DNA of 64,000 nucleotides from Corynebacterium mucifaciens (GCF_012396315.1 NZ_JAAXPF010000006.1:88456-152455), one strand, 5' to 3'. Shown: positions 8,534 to 19,010, numbered from the stretch's first letter. Notes: generated from the letters alone by a model not told the origin. Made by a program: numbers and translations.

Positions 8534-11341
8534 CTAGCTGGTCCGCCGCGTGGCGCGCCGACGCCCGCGCCGCGGGGAAGCGCCTGCTTCTCGACGCCCT
8601 TCGGCGCCGCCCGTCTGCTTTGTGCCCGCGGGCTTGCCATCGCGGGCAGTGCCCCGCACCGCTTGGGCGCTGCCATTGGTCGACGCGTTGGACTTGCGGA
8701 CCGCCCGTCGACGCCCGCGGCGACCGGCCGAAGGCTTCGACTCCGCGGTCGCGGTCTCCTGCTCCGGCGCCTCCTGGGGCTGGGCGTCATCGCGCTCGAA
8801 GTCTTCGCGGCGCGGACGGTGGTCGGAGCGCGAGTTGCCGCGGGTGCGGCGCTTGCGGCGCGGCGAGCGCTCAAACTCGTCGACCGCCTCCTCGTAGCTC
8901 TGTCCGGTCTCCTGCTCGGCAGCGTCCTGCGTGTCCTGCGCGTCCTGCGCCTCGGGCTGCTCCTGCTTGCCGCGCCCGCGGTTGCCGCCCCGCCGGCCGC
9001 GGCGGCGCGGGGCACGGCGGCGATCGTAGGACTCGTCGTCCCGGTCGCCGGCCTGAGGCGTTTCGTCCGTCTTTTCGCCGCTCTCGTCGTTATCGTCGCT
9101 GAAGATGGAGTTGAGCAGGTCGTCCATCTCGTCGTCGTTGAGGTGCTTCCGCTTCGGGCGGCGCCCGTTGCGGGGCTGCGCCTCCTCGCCGCCGTCGCGG
9201 CCGTTGTCGCGCGGGCGGTCGGGGCGGCGCTCGTCGTCACGCTGCTTGCGCTTCGGCCGCTCGTCTCGGCCCCGCTCGGAGTACGGGTCGTGCTCGACTG
9301 GGTCGTCGGAGACGATGATGCCGCGGCCGCCACAGCACTCGCACTCGGTGGAGAAGGTTTCCAGCAGCCCGTTGCCCAGGCGCTTGCGCGTCATCTGCAC
9401 AAGCCCCAGCGACGTCACCTCCGAAACCTGGTGACGCGTGCGGTCGCGGCCCAACGCCTCGTTGAGGCGGCGCAGCACGAGTTCCTGGTTCTCAGGCAGG
9501 ATCATGTCGATAAAGTCGATGATGATCATGCCGCCGATATCGCGCAGGCGGACCTGGCGCACGATCTCCTCGGCCGCCTCCAAGTTGTTGGAGGTCACGG
9601 TCTCCTCCAGCGAGCCGCCGGAGCCGGTGAACTTGCCGGTGTTGACGTCGATGACGGTCATGGCCTCAGTGCGGTCGATCACCAGCGTTCCGCCGGACGG
9701 CAACCACACCGTCCGCGAAAGCGCCTTCTGCAGCTGCTCGTCGATGCGGTAGACCTCGAACGCGTCCTTGCCGTCGTGGGCGTCGCGGTCGAACTTTTCC
9801 AACCGGTCCAACAGATCCGGCGCGACCGATTGCACGTACGCGTGGACCGTGTTCCACGGCTTGCGCCCGTCCACGATGAGCGACGTGAAGTCCTCGTTGA
9901 ACAGGTCGCGGACGACCTTGACCAGGATGTTCGGCTCCTCGTAGAGCGTCACAGGCTTCGCGCCCTTGGACGCCTTTTCCTTTTCGGCCTGCTCTTGGAT
10001 CGCGGTCCACTGGTTGTGCAGGCGGTTCACATCCGCCGCGATGGCCTCTTCCGGCACGTTCTCCGCTGCGGTGCGGATGATCGCCCCGCCCTTGCCGGGC
10101 ACGACGTTGTTCAGGATCTCCTTCAGCCGCTTGCGCTCGGGCGCGGGCAGCTTGCGCGAAATCCCGGCGCTGCGCCCGCCCGGCACGTACACCAGGTAGC
10201 GGCCCGCCAGCGAGATCTGCGTGGTCAGTCGCGCGCCCTTGTGCCCCACCGGGTCCTTCGTCACCTGCACCAACACCTGGTCGCCGGACTTCAGCGCCTG
10301 CTCGATGCGGCGCGAGCGGCCGCCCAGCCCAGCGGCCTTCCAGTCCACCTCACCGGCGTAGAGCACGCCGTTGCGGCCCTGCCCGATGTCGATGAACGCC
10401 GCTTCCATGCTGGACAGCACGTTCTGCACGCGCCCCAGGTAGATGTTGCCGATCATCGAGGACTGGCTCTCCGCGGTAACGAAGTGCTCCACCAGCAGAC
10501 CATCTTCCAGCACGCCCACCTGGGTGATCTTCCCGTGGCCGTCGTGGCGGTCGCGTTCCCGGACCACCATGTGGCGCTCCACCGACTCGCGGCGCGCCAA
10601 AAACTCCGCCTGGCTCACAATGCGCGAGCGCTTGCGCTGCTCCTCGCGCTTCTCGCTGCGGCGCCGACGCTGCGCCTCCAGGCGCGAGGACCCCTTGATC
10701 GCCTTCGGCTCCTCAATGAGCTCGGTCTCCTGCTTCTCGACGTCCTCCGGCGAAGCCACGTCGTCAGACTGCGGCTCCTCTTGCGGTTCTTCCTGCGGCT
10801 CGTCTTGTGTGGGTGCCGCGGCCCGCGTTGCCCGGCGGCGCTTGCGCTCGGGCGCTTTGAACAGCGGCGCGCGGTTCGCGGTGTCCTCCGGAACCGGGGC
10901 CACCTCTGGCTCGACGTCGGTGAGCGGGTCGCCCTCGGCGCTGTCGCGAAGGTCCGCCTCAACCTTTTCCTCGATCTGGTGGATCTCGTTTTCCACGTCC
11001 TTGCGCACGCGCTCGCGGATCTTCTTGTCCGCGCCGTCGTCGGCGGCCGCAGCGTCGTCGGTGTCCGAGCCATCGGCGGTGGGGTTCGCCAGCGCGTCGA
11101 GAAGCTGCTCGCTTTCGGCGCGGGTTAGCGTGGATTGCGCAACTTTGACCACCCCGAGCTCGGACAACGCCACCACGAGCTCCTTCGACGGCACGCCGAG
11201 GGCCTTGGCCAGCGCGAACACGCGCGTTTTCGGGCCCAGCTGGGACCGGTCAAACGCGGCGTACGGGTTGCCTGCGGGTGTTTCTGTCTTCTTCGCCGTG
11301 CGCTTGCGCGCCGGTTGTGTCGGCTCCTCGTGACCAGCCAC
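8534..11341 (-). CDS. rne: Ribonuclease E/G family protein
   Basis: The main endoribonuclease of mRNA decay and rRNA processing. Of 935 residues, about 1-260 form a variable N-terminal region rich in charged residues and Pro/Glu (QEEPQEEPQ). The conserved core follows: S1-like RNA-binding (IGNIYLGRVQNVLSSMEAAFIDIG), RNase-H-like and 5' sensor (RLTTQISLAGRYLVYVPGG), the DNase-I-like site with the Mg ligands in VIDVNTGKF and IIIDFIDM, and the Zn-link CECCGGRG. A basic/acidic tail of about 230 residues (RRRGRRGGNRGRGKQ) probably scaffolds partners. A GTG start at 11341 is preferred because GGAG lies 9 bases upstream; a TTG 15 bases earlier is the alternative. Confidence 0.93.
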   Translation of the reverse strand: MAGHEEPTQPARKRTAKKTETPAGNPYAAFDRSQLGPKTRVFALAKALGVPSKELVVALSELGVVKVAQSTLTRAESEQLLDALANPTADGSDTDDAAAADDGADKKIRERVRKDVENEIHQIEEKVEADLRDSAEGDPLTDVEPEVAPVPEDTANRAPLFKAPERKRRRATRAAAPTQDEPQEEPQEEPQSDDVASPEDVEKQETELIEEPKAIKGSSRLEAQRRRRSEKREEQRKRSRIVSQAEFLARRESVERHMVVRERDRHDGHGKITQVGVLEDGLLVEHFVTAESQSSMIGNIYLGRVQNVLSSMEAAFIDIGQGRNGVLYAGEVDWKAAGLGGRSRRIEQALKSGDQVLVQVTKDPVGHKGARLTTQISLAGRYLVYVPGGRSAGISRKLPAPERKRLKEILNNVVPGKGGAIIRTAAENVPEEAIAADVNRLHNQWTAIQEQAEKEKASKGAKPVTLYEEPNILVKVVRDLFNEDFTSLIVDGRKPWNTVHAYVQSVAPDLLDRLEKFDRDAHDGKDAFEVYRIDEQLQKALSRTVWLPSGGTLVIDRTEAMTVIDVNTGKFTGSGGSLEETVTSNNLEAAEEIVRQVRLRDIGGMIIIDFIDMILPENQELVLRRLNEALGRDRTRHQVSEVTSLGLVQMTRKRLGNGLLETFSTECECCGGRGIIVSDDPVEHDPYSERGRDERPKRKQRDDERRPDRPRDNGRDGGEEAQPRNGRRPKRKHLNDDEMDDLLNSIFSDDNDESGEKTDETPQAGDRDDESYDRRRAPRRRGRRGGNRGRGKQEQPEAQDAQDTQDAAEQETGQSYEEAVDEFERSPRRKRRTRGNSRSDHRPRREDFERDDAQPQEAPEQETATAESKPSAGRRGRRRAVRKSNASTNGSAQAVRGTARDGKPAGTKQTGGAEGRREAGASPRRGRRRATRRTS

Positions 11342-11525
11342 TGTGGCATTCTCCAATTTTGCTCAGCCGCATCGCGCTGGGGCGGGCCGGGCGCCGGCAA
11401 CATCGTGCCGAAGCGGCCGCGCGGCGGGCCCCACGGTGCGGTACATGTAAACGTTTCTCAGCGCCGGGTCGCCGGCGCTTGCGCCACCATTGTGGCACAG
11501 CCAGAGTCACTGCGCGGGCAGGGTG

Positions 11526-12128
11526 TTACTTCTCGGCCAGTCGCAGAAGGTCCGCCACCGCCGCGATCGGCGCGTTGTGGTGCTGCTCCGTCAGCGCGGT
11601 GCCCACCGCGATCTGCAGCACGCGCGCGGAGTTCAACTGCTCGACGCCGCCGCGCCGCAGCATCTCCCCGATCATCTCTTTAAGCTCCTGGAGGGCGCGC
11701 TCAACGGTCGCCCCGACCTCGTTCGGTTCGCGCTGCGCCTCGACAAACGCGGTGATGATCGTGCCGGCGCGCTCGGGCTGGCCGCACGCCACGACATCCA
11801 CGGCGCACTCGGCCAGGCACACCGGGTCGGTGAGATCCGTCTCCCCCGACGTTGCACGGGCGAACGCGGCACGACGCTGCTGCACCAGGTGGTCGAAGCA
11901 GGTGGCCACCAGCTTGTCACGGGTGGAGTAGTAGTAGCCGATTGATCCCACCGGCACTGTCGCCGCCGCGGCAACCTGGCGGTGCGTCACGCCCTTCATG
12001 CCTTCCGTCAGCAGCAGGCGGATTGCCGCATCCAGGATTGCGGAGCGCTTCTCCACCGCCCGTGCCTGCTCCCCGCGAGATGCCACCGCCGCCTCCCTTT
12101 CTGCCTGCCGGCCTACATGCAACTTCAT
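11526..12128 (-). CDS. TetR/AcrR family transcriptional regulator
   Basis: A 200-residue regulator. Residues 25-75 form the TetR DNA-binding domain (KRSAILDAAIRLLLTEGMKGVTHRQVAAAATVP with GSIGYYYSTRDKLVA, where YYY replaces the usual YYHF). The C-terminal ligand domain is not specific enough to name an effector. The ATG at 12128 (MKLHVGRQAER) gives a normal TetR N-terminus; the longer reading would run through the ndk terminator. It stands alone between rne and ndk on the same strand, and its target is unknown. Confidence 0.85.
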   Translation of the reverse strand: MKLHVGRQAEREAAVASRGEQARAVEKRSAILDAAIRLLLTEGMKGVTHRQVAAAATVPVGSIGYYYSTRDKLVATCFDHLVQQRRAAFARATSGETDLTDPVCLAECAVDVVACGQPERAGTIITAFVEAQREPNEVGATVERALQELKEMIGEMLRRGGVEQLNSARVLQIAVGTALTEQHHNAPIAAVADLLRLAEK

Positions 12129-12176
12129 TAATACAACATGCCCGCGCGGGGACCGGGCAACCCCAACGTCAGACGA

Positions 12177-12208
12177 GAAAACACCGCAGCCCTCAGGCTG
12201 CGGTGTTT
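12177..12208 (-). terminator. Terminator after ndk
   Basis: AACACCGCAGCC and GGCTGCGGTGTT arms with a 4-base loop form a near-perfect stem, followed by a T-rich stretch on the minus strand, 12 bases past the ndk stop. It separates ndk from the TetR gene. Confidence 0.85.
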
Positions 12209-12219
12209 GTGTGGCGGAC

Positions 12220-12630
12220 CTAGCGGTTGGGGAACCAGATGCCGATCTCGCGCTCAGCGGACTCCGGGGAGTCAGAACCGTGCACGACGTTTTCCGCAAC
12301 GGAGAGCGCGAAGTCGCCGCGGATGGTGCCCGGGGTCGCCTTGGACACCGGGTCGGTGCCGCCAGCCAGCTGGCGCCAGGCCTCGATGGCGCGCTCGCCC
12401 TCGACGATGCCCGCAACTAGAGGCGCGGAGGTGATGAAGTCCACCAGCTCGCCGAAGAACGGCTTGTCCTTGTGCTCCGCGTAGTGCTGCTCCGCGGTCT
12501 CGCGGTCCGCGGTGCGCAGATCCAGCTCCACGAGCTTGAGGCCCTTGCGCTCAATGCGGGCGATGATGTCGCCGACGTGGCCGTTTGCAACGCCGTCGGG
12601 CTTGATCAGGATCAGAGTGCGTTCAGTCAT
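12220..12630 (-). CDS. ndk: Nucleoside diphosphate kinase
   Basis: Ndk transfers the gamma phosphate of ATP to nucleoside diphosphates. The 136-residue protein has the [13 protein letters not shown]-terminus, GLKLVELDL, and the catalytic histidine in the loop [18 protein letters not shown] (H117-GSDS signature). Length and motifs are standard. It ends at a strong terminator and is preceded by a small membrane-protein gene 15 bases upstream. Confidence 0.97.
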   Translation of the reverse strand: MTERTLILIKPDGVANGHVGDIIARIERKGLKLVELDLRTADRETAEQHYAEHKDKPFFGELVDFITSAPLVAGIVEGERAIEAWRQLAGGTDPVSKATPGTIRGDFALSVAENVVHGSDSPESAEREIGIWFPNR

Positions 12631-12645
12631 AGCCCGAAATAGTAC

Positions 12646-12951
12646 CTAAGCCTCACGCACGATGCGCGCCGCATCCTCGGGCGTGGCGGCGCGGAACCAG
12701 AGCTGCACCTGCTGCACGGCGAGCTGGATATTGCCCTCCGCCTTCATCCGCTGCACCGTCGCGCGTTGTTCACCGTTGAGCTCGGGGACTTCCTCCTCCC
12801 GCGCCTTGTACTGCTCGTAGAACCCGAGGACCAAAAATAGGCCCGCCGCCACAATCGCCGCCGTCCCCGCCCACCCGGGCAGGGAGGTGTACACGGCCGC
12901 CACCGCGATCAGCGAGAACACGGCGGCCAGGGCAAAGCTCACGATGCGCAT
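12646..12951 (-). CDS. Small membrane protein of unknown function
   Basis: About 101 residues with two hydrophobic segments near the N-terminus (MRIVSFALAAVFSLIAVAAVY and AGTAAIVAAGLFLVLGF) and a charged cytoplasmic tail ending AATPEDAARIVREA. I do not recognise the family. The ATG at 12951 is preferred because TACGGT lies 7 bases upstream, as at other leaderless starts here. A longer form from the ATG at 12978 (MANKATVLL...) would overlap the first codon of the divergent ligase gene. It precedes ndk by 15 bases and may be co-transcribed with it. Confidence 0.65.
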   Translation of the reverse strand: MRIVSFALAAVFSLIAVAAVYTSLPGWAGTAAIVAAGLFLVLGFYEQYKAREEEVPELNGEQRATVQRMKAEGNIQLAVQQVQLWFRAATPEDAARIVREA

Positions 12952-12976
12952 GAGCAATACCGTAGCCTTGTTGGCC

Positions 12977-14389
12977 ATGGTGCACAGCAGCCCGCTGCCG
13001 GCGATTGCACTGCCCGGCACAACCATCGACCGCATGGTCGCCTCCCGGTCAGCGTCGCCTGCTATGACGGAGATCGACACCGGCCGCACTGTCACTTACG
13101 CCGAGCTCAACGCACTCGCTGACGCCGCAGCCGGCCGCCTGCGTACCCGCGGCGTCGGCAGCAGCAGTGTGGTGGAGGTGCGGCTGGCCAACTCCATCGA
13201 TTTCGCGGTCGCGCTGCTCGCCGTCGCCCGCACGGGCGCCGCCGCGGCGCTCATCGGGCCTTCGCTTCTCGACGCCGAAGCGTCGCGCCTTTCCGCCCTC
13301 GCCGGCGTCACCCACCGCGTCGAACCCGCCGACTTCGTACCGGGTTCCGCGCAGGCATGGACCGCCTCCGACCCGGACGCGGTGGCGGTGATCCCGTTTT
13401 CCTCAGGCACGACCGGCATGCCCAAGGCGGTTGAGCTCACCCACCGCTCGATCACCGCGAACGCGGCCCAGTTCAACGCCGCGCTCGCCGCCAGCGGCAT
13501 CGGCGAGGGCACCCGGGTGGCCGCTCCCCTGCCGTTTTCCCACATCTACGGGCTGAACACCCTGCTGCTTTCCTCGCTGGCCGCCGGGCGCCACGTCTTC
13601 ACCGCCGCCCGCTTTAACCTCGCCGAGTTTGCCCGCGCGCACCGCGACCACGCCATCGAGCTGAGCTACATCGCCCCGCCCATCGCGCTCGCGCTGGCCA
13701 ACTCGCCCAATGTGGACCCGGCAGACTTCGCCTCCACCGCCCACATGGTCTGCGGGGCCGCACCGCTGAGCGAATCCTTGGCGCGGCGCGTTGAAGACCG
13801 CCTCGGCGTGGTCATGCTGCAGGGGTACGGCACCACGGAATCGTCGCCGGTCACGCACGTGGGCATCGCCGGGCGCACCAACCCGGGCACCATTGGCGCC
13901 GCCCTGCCCAACACCCAGTTCCGCGTCGTGGACTTGGACACCGGCGCGGAGACGCCGGACGGGCAGCCCGGCGAGCTGCAGGTCCGCGGCCCCCAGGTCA
14001 TGCGCGGCTACCTGCGGGACCCGGGCGCCACCCGTGCCGCAATTACTGACGGCTGGCTGCGCACCGGCGACATCGCACGGGTCAACCCGGATGGGACTGT
14101 CACCGTCGTCGACCGGGCGAAAGACGTGTTCAAGTACCGGGGGTTCCAGATCGCGCCCGCCGAGCTGGAGGCGCTGCTGCTTACGCACCCGCAGATCAGC
14201 GACGTGGCTGTGGCCGAGCGCGGTGGGGTGCCGAAGGCGTTCGTCGTGAAGCAGGGCCGCCTGGAGGAGGCCGACGTGATTGCGTGGGTGGCAGCGCGCG
14301 TGACCGCCTACAAAAAGGTGCGCGCGGTGGCGTTCGTGGACGCCATCCCGCGCAACGCGGCAGGAAAGATCCTGCGCAAAGACCTCTAA
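12977..14389 (+). CDS. Class I adenylate-forming acyl-CoA synthetase/ligase (4CL/FadD type)
   Basis: A 470-residue AMP-binding enzyme that would activate a carboxylic acid as acyl-AMP and usually transfer it to CoA. Motifs: IPFSSGTTGMPKAVELTH (P-loop, A3), GYGTTESS (A5), DGWLRTGDIARVN (A7), and the C-terminal lysine in RNAAGKILRK (A10). The start at 12977 gives an N-terminus (SSPLPAIALPGTTIDRMVASR) typical of 4-coumarate:CoA-ligase-like enzymes. An internal ATG at 13064 would remove it. A TAGCCT box lies 8 bases before the ATG. It is transcribed away from ndk and converges on the DUF4233 gene with a 4-base overlap. The substrate is not readable. Confidence 0.85.
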   Translation: MVHSSPLPAIALPGTTIDRMVASRSASPAMTEIDTGRTVTYAELNALADAAAGRLRTRGVGSSSVVEVRLANSIDFAVALLAVARTGAAAALIGPSLLDAEASRLSALAGVTHRVEPADFVPGSAQAWTASDPDAVAVIPFSSGTTGMPKAVELTHRSITANAAQFNAALAASGIGEGTRVAAPLPFSHIYGLNTLLLSSLAAGRHVFTAARFNLAEFARAHRDHAIELSYIAPPIALALANSPNVDPADFASTAHMVCGAAPLSESLARRVEDRLGVVMLQGYGTTESSPVTHVGIAGRTNPGTIGAALPNTQFRVVDLDTGAETPDGQPGELQVRGPQVMRGYLRDPGATRAAITDGWLRTGDIARVNPDGTVTVVDRAKDVFKYRGFQIAPAELEALLLTHPQISDVAVAERGGVPKAFVVKQGRLEEADVIAWVAARVTAYKKVRAVAFVDAIPRNAAGKILRKDL

Positions 14390-14811
14390 GTGCCCAAGTG
14401 CTGGGTGGTGAGGTAGCCGCCGCGCATGCGCTGCAGGATCTCCGAGCGCATGCGGATGACGAAGTACCAGACGACGCCGAAGATGATGCCGACGGCCGTG
14501 ACCGACCAGTGGATGAAAAAGCCGAAGATCAGCGGGATCTGCAGCGCGAGGTCAATCCATAGCGCGGCGGGCTTCTTCTGGAAAAACGCCATCACCACGT
14601 GCGCCAGGCCAATGACCGTGACGTAGACCCAGTTAAAGGTGGTCCAGTGCGCGCCGTCGTCGACTTTCAGGATCACGGTGAGGATGAGCAGGACCGTGAT
14701 CGCCTCCATGATTAGCGTTCCTGCGAGCACCCCGGTCAGGCCCGACATCGGGTCCTTGACGGGCTGCTGGCCGGGCCCGAGCGGGCCCATCTCCTGCGTG
14801 CGGCGTTTCAT
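14386..14811 (-). CDS. DUF4233 domain membrane protein
   Basis: A 141-residue integral membrane protein with four hydrophobic segments (GVLAGTLIMEAITVLLILTV, FNWVYVTVIGLAHVVMAFF, ALWIDLALQIPLIFGFFI, SVTAVGIIFGVVWYFVIRM). It matches the actinobacterial DUF4233 family, which (from memory, Rv2446c) regularly follows folC. Its ATG overlaps the folC stop by four bases, so it is translationally coupled to folC. Function unknown. Confidence 0.85.
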   Translation of the reverse strand: MKRRTQEMGPLGPGQQPVKDPMSGLTGVLAGTLIMEAITVLLILTVILKVDDGAHWTTFNWVYVTVIGLAHVVMAFFQKKPAALWIDLALQIPLIFGFFIHWSVTAVGIIFGVVWYFVIRMRSEILQRMRGGYLTTQHLGT

Positions 14812-16301
14812 TGCGGGTCCTTTCCAAACATGGCGCGCGCCTCTCCTGCCGTGACCACGGAGCCGGTGATCAACACGCCCGAGCCGGACTGCACGCCCAC
14901 CTCGGCGAGCGCCTCCTCCGCCAGCTCCACGGCGAGCTGGTACGCGGACGGGAGGTTCTCTTCTACGTGCACTCGCTCGTCGCCGAAGACCTCGCGCGCG
15001 GTCTCCGCCAGTTCGTAGGCGTCCGTCGCGCGCGGGGAGCTGTTTTGGGTGATCACTACCTCGGTGAGCACCGGCTCAAGCGCCTCCATGATCCCGCGCG
15101 CGTCCTTGTCGCCCAACACACCCAAGACGCCGATGAGGCGGGTGAAGTCGAAGTCGCGCTCCAGCGCCGCGGCCAGGGCCTGCGCCCCGTGGGGGTTGTG
15201 GGTGGCGTCGATGAACGTGGTGGGCGTCGCCCGTACGCGCTCCAGCCGCCCCGGCGACGTGGCTGCGGCGAACCCTTCGCGCACGGTGTCGGCGTCGAGC
15301 GTGCGCTCCGACGACGCGCCCCGGAACGCTTCCACCGCCGCGAGCGCGACGGCGGCGTTGTGCGCCTGGTGCGGCCCGGACAAAGGGATAAAGATGTCCG
15401 CATACTCGCCGGACAGGCCCTTGATGGTGAGCGTCTGGCCTCCCACGGCAACCTCGGAGGCGGCGACGCCGAACTCCTGGCCAAAGCGGGCCACCGGTGT
15501 GCCGATCTCCACGGCACGCTCCAGAATCACCGGCATGGCGTCAGGGTCCTGCTGGCCGATCACGGCCACGGCGTCGGCGCTGCGGATGATGCCCGCCTTC
15601 TCGCCGGCGATCTCCGCGATGGTGTCGCCCAAGTAGTCGGTGTGGTCTAGCCCCACGGGCATGATCACATCCACGTCCGCGTCGACCACGTTGGTCGCGT
15701 CCCAGCGCCCGCCCATGCCGACTTCCACGACGGCGACATCCACCGGCGCGTCCGCGAACGCCGCGAACGCGAGGCCCACCATGACCTCGAAATAGCTCAT
15801 GGGCACCCCGGTGCGCTCGTCCACCATCTGGATGTACGGCTCGATTTCGCGGTAGATGCGCACGAAATCCGCCGGGTGAATCGGCTCGCCGTCGATGCCG
15901 ATGCGCTCGGTGATGGATTGCAGGTGCGGGCTCGTCGTGCGGCCCACGCGGTTGCCAAAGGAGCGCAGCAGCGACTCCGCCATCCGCACCGTGGACGTCT
16001 TGCCGTTGGTGCCGGCAACGTGGATCACCTTGTAAGATTTCTGCGGCTCGCCCAAGAAGTCCATGAGCAGCTCGATGCGCTCCAGGCTCGGGTCGATGGC
16101 CGTCTCCGGCCAGCGGGCATTGAGCTCGGCCTCCACCTGCGCAAGCGCGGCGAGATCTTCGTCGCTCACGCCGCGCGGCGCGAGCTCGTCGGCCTCTCGG
16201 CCCTCCCCCGGCGCGCCGAGGTTGAGGGTGAGGCCGGCGTCGGTCTGCTGAATGTCGTACTGCTCGGGGAGCTCGGGGAGCTCGAAATTCTCGTCTGCCA
16301 T
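14808..16301 (-). CDS. folC: Bifunctional folylpolyglutamate synthase/dihydrofolate synthase
   Basis: FolC adds L-glutamate to dihydropteroate and to folates. The Mur-ligase-like ATP site is VIHVAGTNGKTSTVRMAESLL, followed by GRTTSPHLQSITERI, the Mg-binding region VAVVEVGMGGRWDATN, and FIDATHNPHGAQALA. The 497-residue length is at the upper end of the family because of about 50 extra N-terminal residues. The ATG directly abuts the valS stop with no spacer. It forms a valS-folC-DUF4233 operon. Confidence 0.95.
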   Translation of the reverse strand: MADENFELPELPEQYDIQQTDAGLTLNLGAPGEGREADELAPRGVSDEDLAALAQVEAELNARWPETAIDPSLERIELLMDFLGEPQKSYKVIHVAGTNGKTSTVRMAESLLRSFGNRVGRTTSPHLQSITERIGIDGEPIHPADFVRIYREIEPYIQMVDERTGVPMSYFEVMVGLAFAAFADAPVDVAVVEVGMGGRWDATNVVDADVDVIMPVGLDHTDYLGDTIAEIAGEKAGIIRSADAVAVIGQQDPDAMPVILERAVEIGTPVARFGQEFGVAASEVAVGGQTLTIKGLSGEYADIFIPLSGPHQAHNAAVALAAVEAFRGASSERTLDADTVREGFAAATSPGRLERVRATPTTFIDATHNPHGAQALAAALERDFDFTRLIGVLGVLGDKDARGIMEALEPVLTEVVITQNSSPRATDAYELAETAREVFGDERVHVEENLPSAYQLAVELAEEALAEVGVQSGSGVLITGSVVTAGEARAMFGKDPQ

Positions 16302-19010
16302 TTACGCCTCCGGGAGCTGGTCCAGGCGAGCGGTGACGCGCTCGAATTCCTCTTGCGCGACCTGCTGGCGGACCTTGATCTTGTCCACCACGGCCTCGGG
16401 CGCGTTGGCCAGGAACTGCTCGTTGGACAGCTTGGCGCCGGTGGTGTCCAGCTCCTTCTGCGCCGCCGCGAGCTCCTTTTCCAGGCGCTTGCGCTCGGCG
16501 GCCACATCCACCGTGCCGGAGGTGTCCAGCGCGACGTCGAGGTTCGCCTTGCTCAGGCGCATCTCAATGCTTGCCGACGCACTAAAGTCCTCCCCCGGCC
16601 GCTCAACCCTGGCAATCTGGCGGACCAGATCCTCCAGCTCGGCCAAGTCGGCGGAGGCGAAGTCCACGCGCGCGGGGACCTTCTGCGAGGGCTTGACCCC
16701 TTGGTCCGCGCGGAAGCGGCGCAGCTCGGTGATGAGCTTGATGGCGTCTTCCACGCGGGCGCGTGCCTGCTCGTCGGTCGCGGCGCCGCCGTTGGTGTCC
16801 GCGGCGGTCGGCCACGGCGCGAGCGTGACGGTCTCTGCACCGGTGAGCGCCTTCCACAGCACCTCGGTAATGAACGGCATGGTGGGGTGCAACAGGCGCA
16901 GCACCACGTCCAAGACGCGACCCAGCACAACCTTGGTGTTCTCACCCTCTTCGCTCTCACCGTCCCGCGGGATCTGCGTCTTGGCGATCTCGAGGTACCA
17001 GTCGCACAGCTCGTCCCACGCGAAGTGGTAGAGCAGCTCGTTGGCCTTGGCAAACTGGTAGTCGTCCAGGTAGGCATCCACCGCGGCGCTGACTTCTTCG
17101 GCGCGGTCCAGGATCCACCGGTCCGCGTCGGTCAGCGCGGCTCGGTCCGGCAGCGCGTCCACCCGCGCGCCGTTCATGAGCGCGAACTTGGTGGCGTTGA
17201 ACAGCTTGGTGGCGAAGTTACGGGCGGCCGTAGCGTTATCCTCGCCGATGGGCAGGTCAACGCCCGGGTTTGCCCCGCGGGCGAGCGCGAAACGCAGCGC
17301 ATCCGCGCCGTAGCGCTCCACCCAGTCCATCGGGTCGATGCCGTTGCCCAGCGACTTCGACATCTTGCGGCCCTTTTCATCGCGCACCAGGCCGTGCAGG
17401 TAGAGGTTGTGGAACGGAATCTGAGGCCGCCCCTCCTGCCCTGCCCCCAGGATTTCCGGAGTGGTCTGGCCTGCGAAGGTGCCGAACATCATCATGCGCG
17501 CAACCCAGAAGAACAAGATGTCGTAGGCGGTGACCAGCACGGTGGTCGGGTAAAACTTCTCCAGCTCCGGGGTTGTTTCTGGCCAGCCCAGGGTAGAAAA
17601 CGGCCACAGTGCCGACGAGAACCAGGTGTCCAGCACGTCCGGGTCCTGCTCGTAGCCGGCCGGCGGCTCTTCGTCCGGGCCCACGCAGACCACGTCGCGC
17701 TCGCCGTTGCCGTCCTCCGGCCCGTACCAAATCGGGATGCGGTGGCCCCACCACAGCTGGCGCGAAATCGTCCAGTCGTGCATGTTGTCCACCCAGTCGA
17801 AGTACCGCTTCTCCAGCGCCTCCGGGTGGATGACCGTGTCGCCTTCGCGCACTGCGTCGCCAGCCATCCGCGCCAGCTCGTCCACCTTGACAAACCACTG
17901 CAGGGACAGCCGCGGCTCGATCGGCTCGCCGGAGCGCTCCGAGTGGCCCACGGAGTGCACGTAGGGGCGCACCTCCTTGACAATGCGGCCTTGCGCCGCG
18001 AGCGCCTCGCGCACGGCGATGCGGGCGTCCTCGCGGGTCATGCCGTCAAACTCGGTGCCGGTGTCGGCGATGCGGCCCTTCTCGTCCATCACGATGGGCA
18101 TGTCCAGGTCGTGGCGCAGGCCCATCTCGTAGTCGTTGGGGTCGTGCGCCGGGGTGATCTTCACCGCGCCGGTGCCCAGCTCCATGTCCACGTAGTCGTC
18201 GGCAATGACCTTGACCTGCATGCCGTCGCGCAGCGGGTGCTCGAAGACCTCGCCGATCAGGTGCGCATAGCGCTCGTCCTCCGGGTGGACGGCGATAGCG
18301 ACGTCGCCAAGCATGGTTTCCACGCGCGTGGTGGCCACGACCAAATGCGGCTCATCGTCGTTCAGCGAGCCGTAGCGGATGGAGACGAATTCGCCCTCGA
18401 CGTCCTTGTACACCACCTCGATGTCGGACACGGCCGTCTCCAGCACCGGCGACCAGTTGACCAGGCGGTAATCGCGGTACACCATGCCGCGGTCGTAGAG
18501 CTGCTTGAAGATGGTCTGCACCGCGCGGGACAGGCCCTCGTCGAGTGTGAAGCGTTCGCGGGACCAGTCAACAGAGTCGCCGATCGCGCGCATCTGCGTG
18601 GTGATCGTCCCGCCGTACTGCTCCTTCCACTCCCAGACGCGGCCGATGAACTCGTCGCGCCCGTAGTCGTAGCGGTCTTTGCCCTCCTCCGCCTTGAGCT
18701 TGGCCTCCACCTTGGTTTGGGTGGCAATGCCCGCGTGGTCCATGCCCGGCAGCCACAGCACCTCGTAACCCTGCATGCGCTTGCGGCGCACCAGGGAATC
18801 CATCAACGTGTGGTCGAGCGCGTGACCCATGTGCAGCTGGCCGGTCACGTTCGGCGGCGGCAGCATGATCGAGTACGCGGGTTTGTCCGAGGCCGGATCC
18901 GCCGTGAAGTAACCGGCATCCACCCAGCCTTCGTACAGGTCACGTTCGTGGGCGCTGGGCTCCCACGACTTGGGCAGTTCGTTCGCGCGGTTCAGATCAG
19001 TCTCAGTCAC
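16302..19010 (-). CDS. valS: Valine--tRNA ligase
   Basis: A class Ia synthetase of 902 residues. It has [15 protein letters not shown] (HIGH site), an editing CP1 insert ([17 protein letters not shown]), [14 protein letters not shown] (KMSKS site), the anticodon-binding helical domain, and a C-terminal coiled coil ([18 protein letters not shown]) that contacts tRNA-Val. The GTG start (reading [15 protein letters not shown]) is chosen because the longer reading from 19121 is rich in non-family residues and overlaps mdh. Confidence 0.96.
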   Translation of the reverse strand: MTETDLNRANELPKSWEPSAHERDLYEGWVDAGYFTADPASDKPAYSIMLPPPNVTGQLHMGHALDHTLMDSLVRRKRMQGYEVLWLPGMDHAGIATQTKVEAKLKAEEGKDRYDYGRDEFIGRVWEWKEQYGGTITTQMRAIGDSVDWSRERFTLDEGLSRAVQTIFKQLYDRGMVYRDYRLVNWSPVLETAVSDIEVVYKDVEGEFVSIRYGSLNDDEPHLVVATTRVETMLGDVAIAVHPEDERYAHLIGEVFEHPLRDGMQVKVIADDYVDMELGTGAVKITPAHDPNDYEMGLRHDLDMPIVMDEKGRIADTGTEFDGMTREDARIAVREALAAQGRIVKEVRPYVHSVGHSERSGEPIEPRLSLQWFVKVDELARMAGDAVREGDTVIHPEALEKRYFDWVDNMHDWTISRQLWWGHRIPIWYGPEDGNGERDVVCVGPDEEPPAGYEQDPDVLDTWFSSALWPFSTLGWPETTPELEKFYPTTVLVTAYDILFFWVARMMMFGTFAGQTTPEILGAGQEGRPQIPFHNLYLHGLVRDEKGRKMSKSLGNGIDPMDWVERYGADALRFALARGANPGVDLPIGEDNATAARNFATKLFNATKFALMNGARVDALPDRAALTDADRWILDRAEEVSAAVDAYLDDYQFAKANELLYHFAWDELCDWYLEIAKTQIPRDGESEEGENTKVVLGRVLDVVLRLLHPTMPFITEVLWKALTGAETVTLAPWPTAADTNGGAATDEQARARVEDAIKLITELRRFRADQGVKPSQKVPARVDFASADLAELEDLVRQIARVERPGEDFSASASIEMRLSKANLDVALDTSGTVDVAAERKRLEKELAAAQKELDTTGAKLSNEQFLANAPEAVVDKIKVRQQVAQEEFERVTARLDQLPEA

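Noticed and set aside
8453..11128. An 891-codon open frame antisense to rne
   Set aside because: It is the mirror of a highly GC-biased true gene, has no recognisable domain and reads as low-complexity Leu/Arg/Ala.
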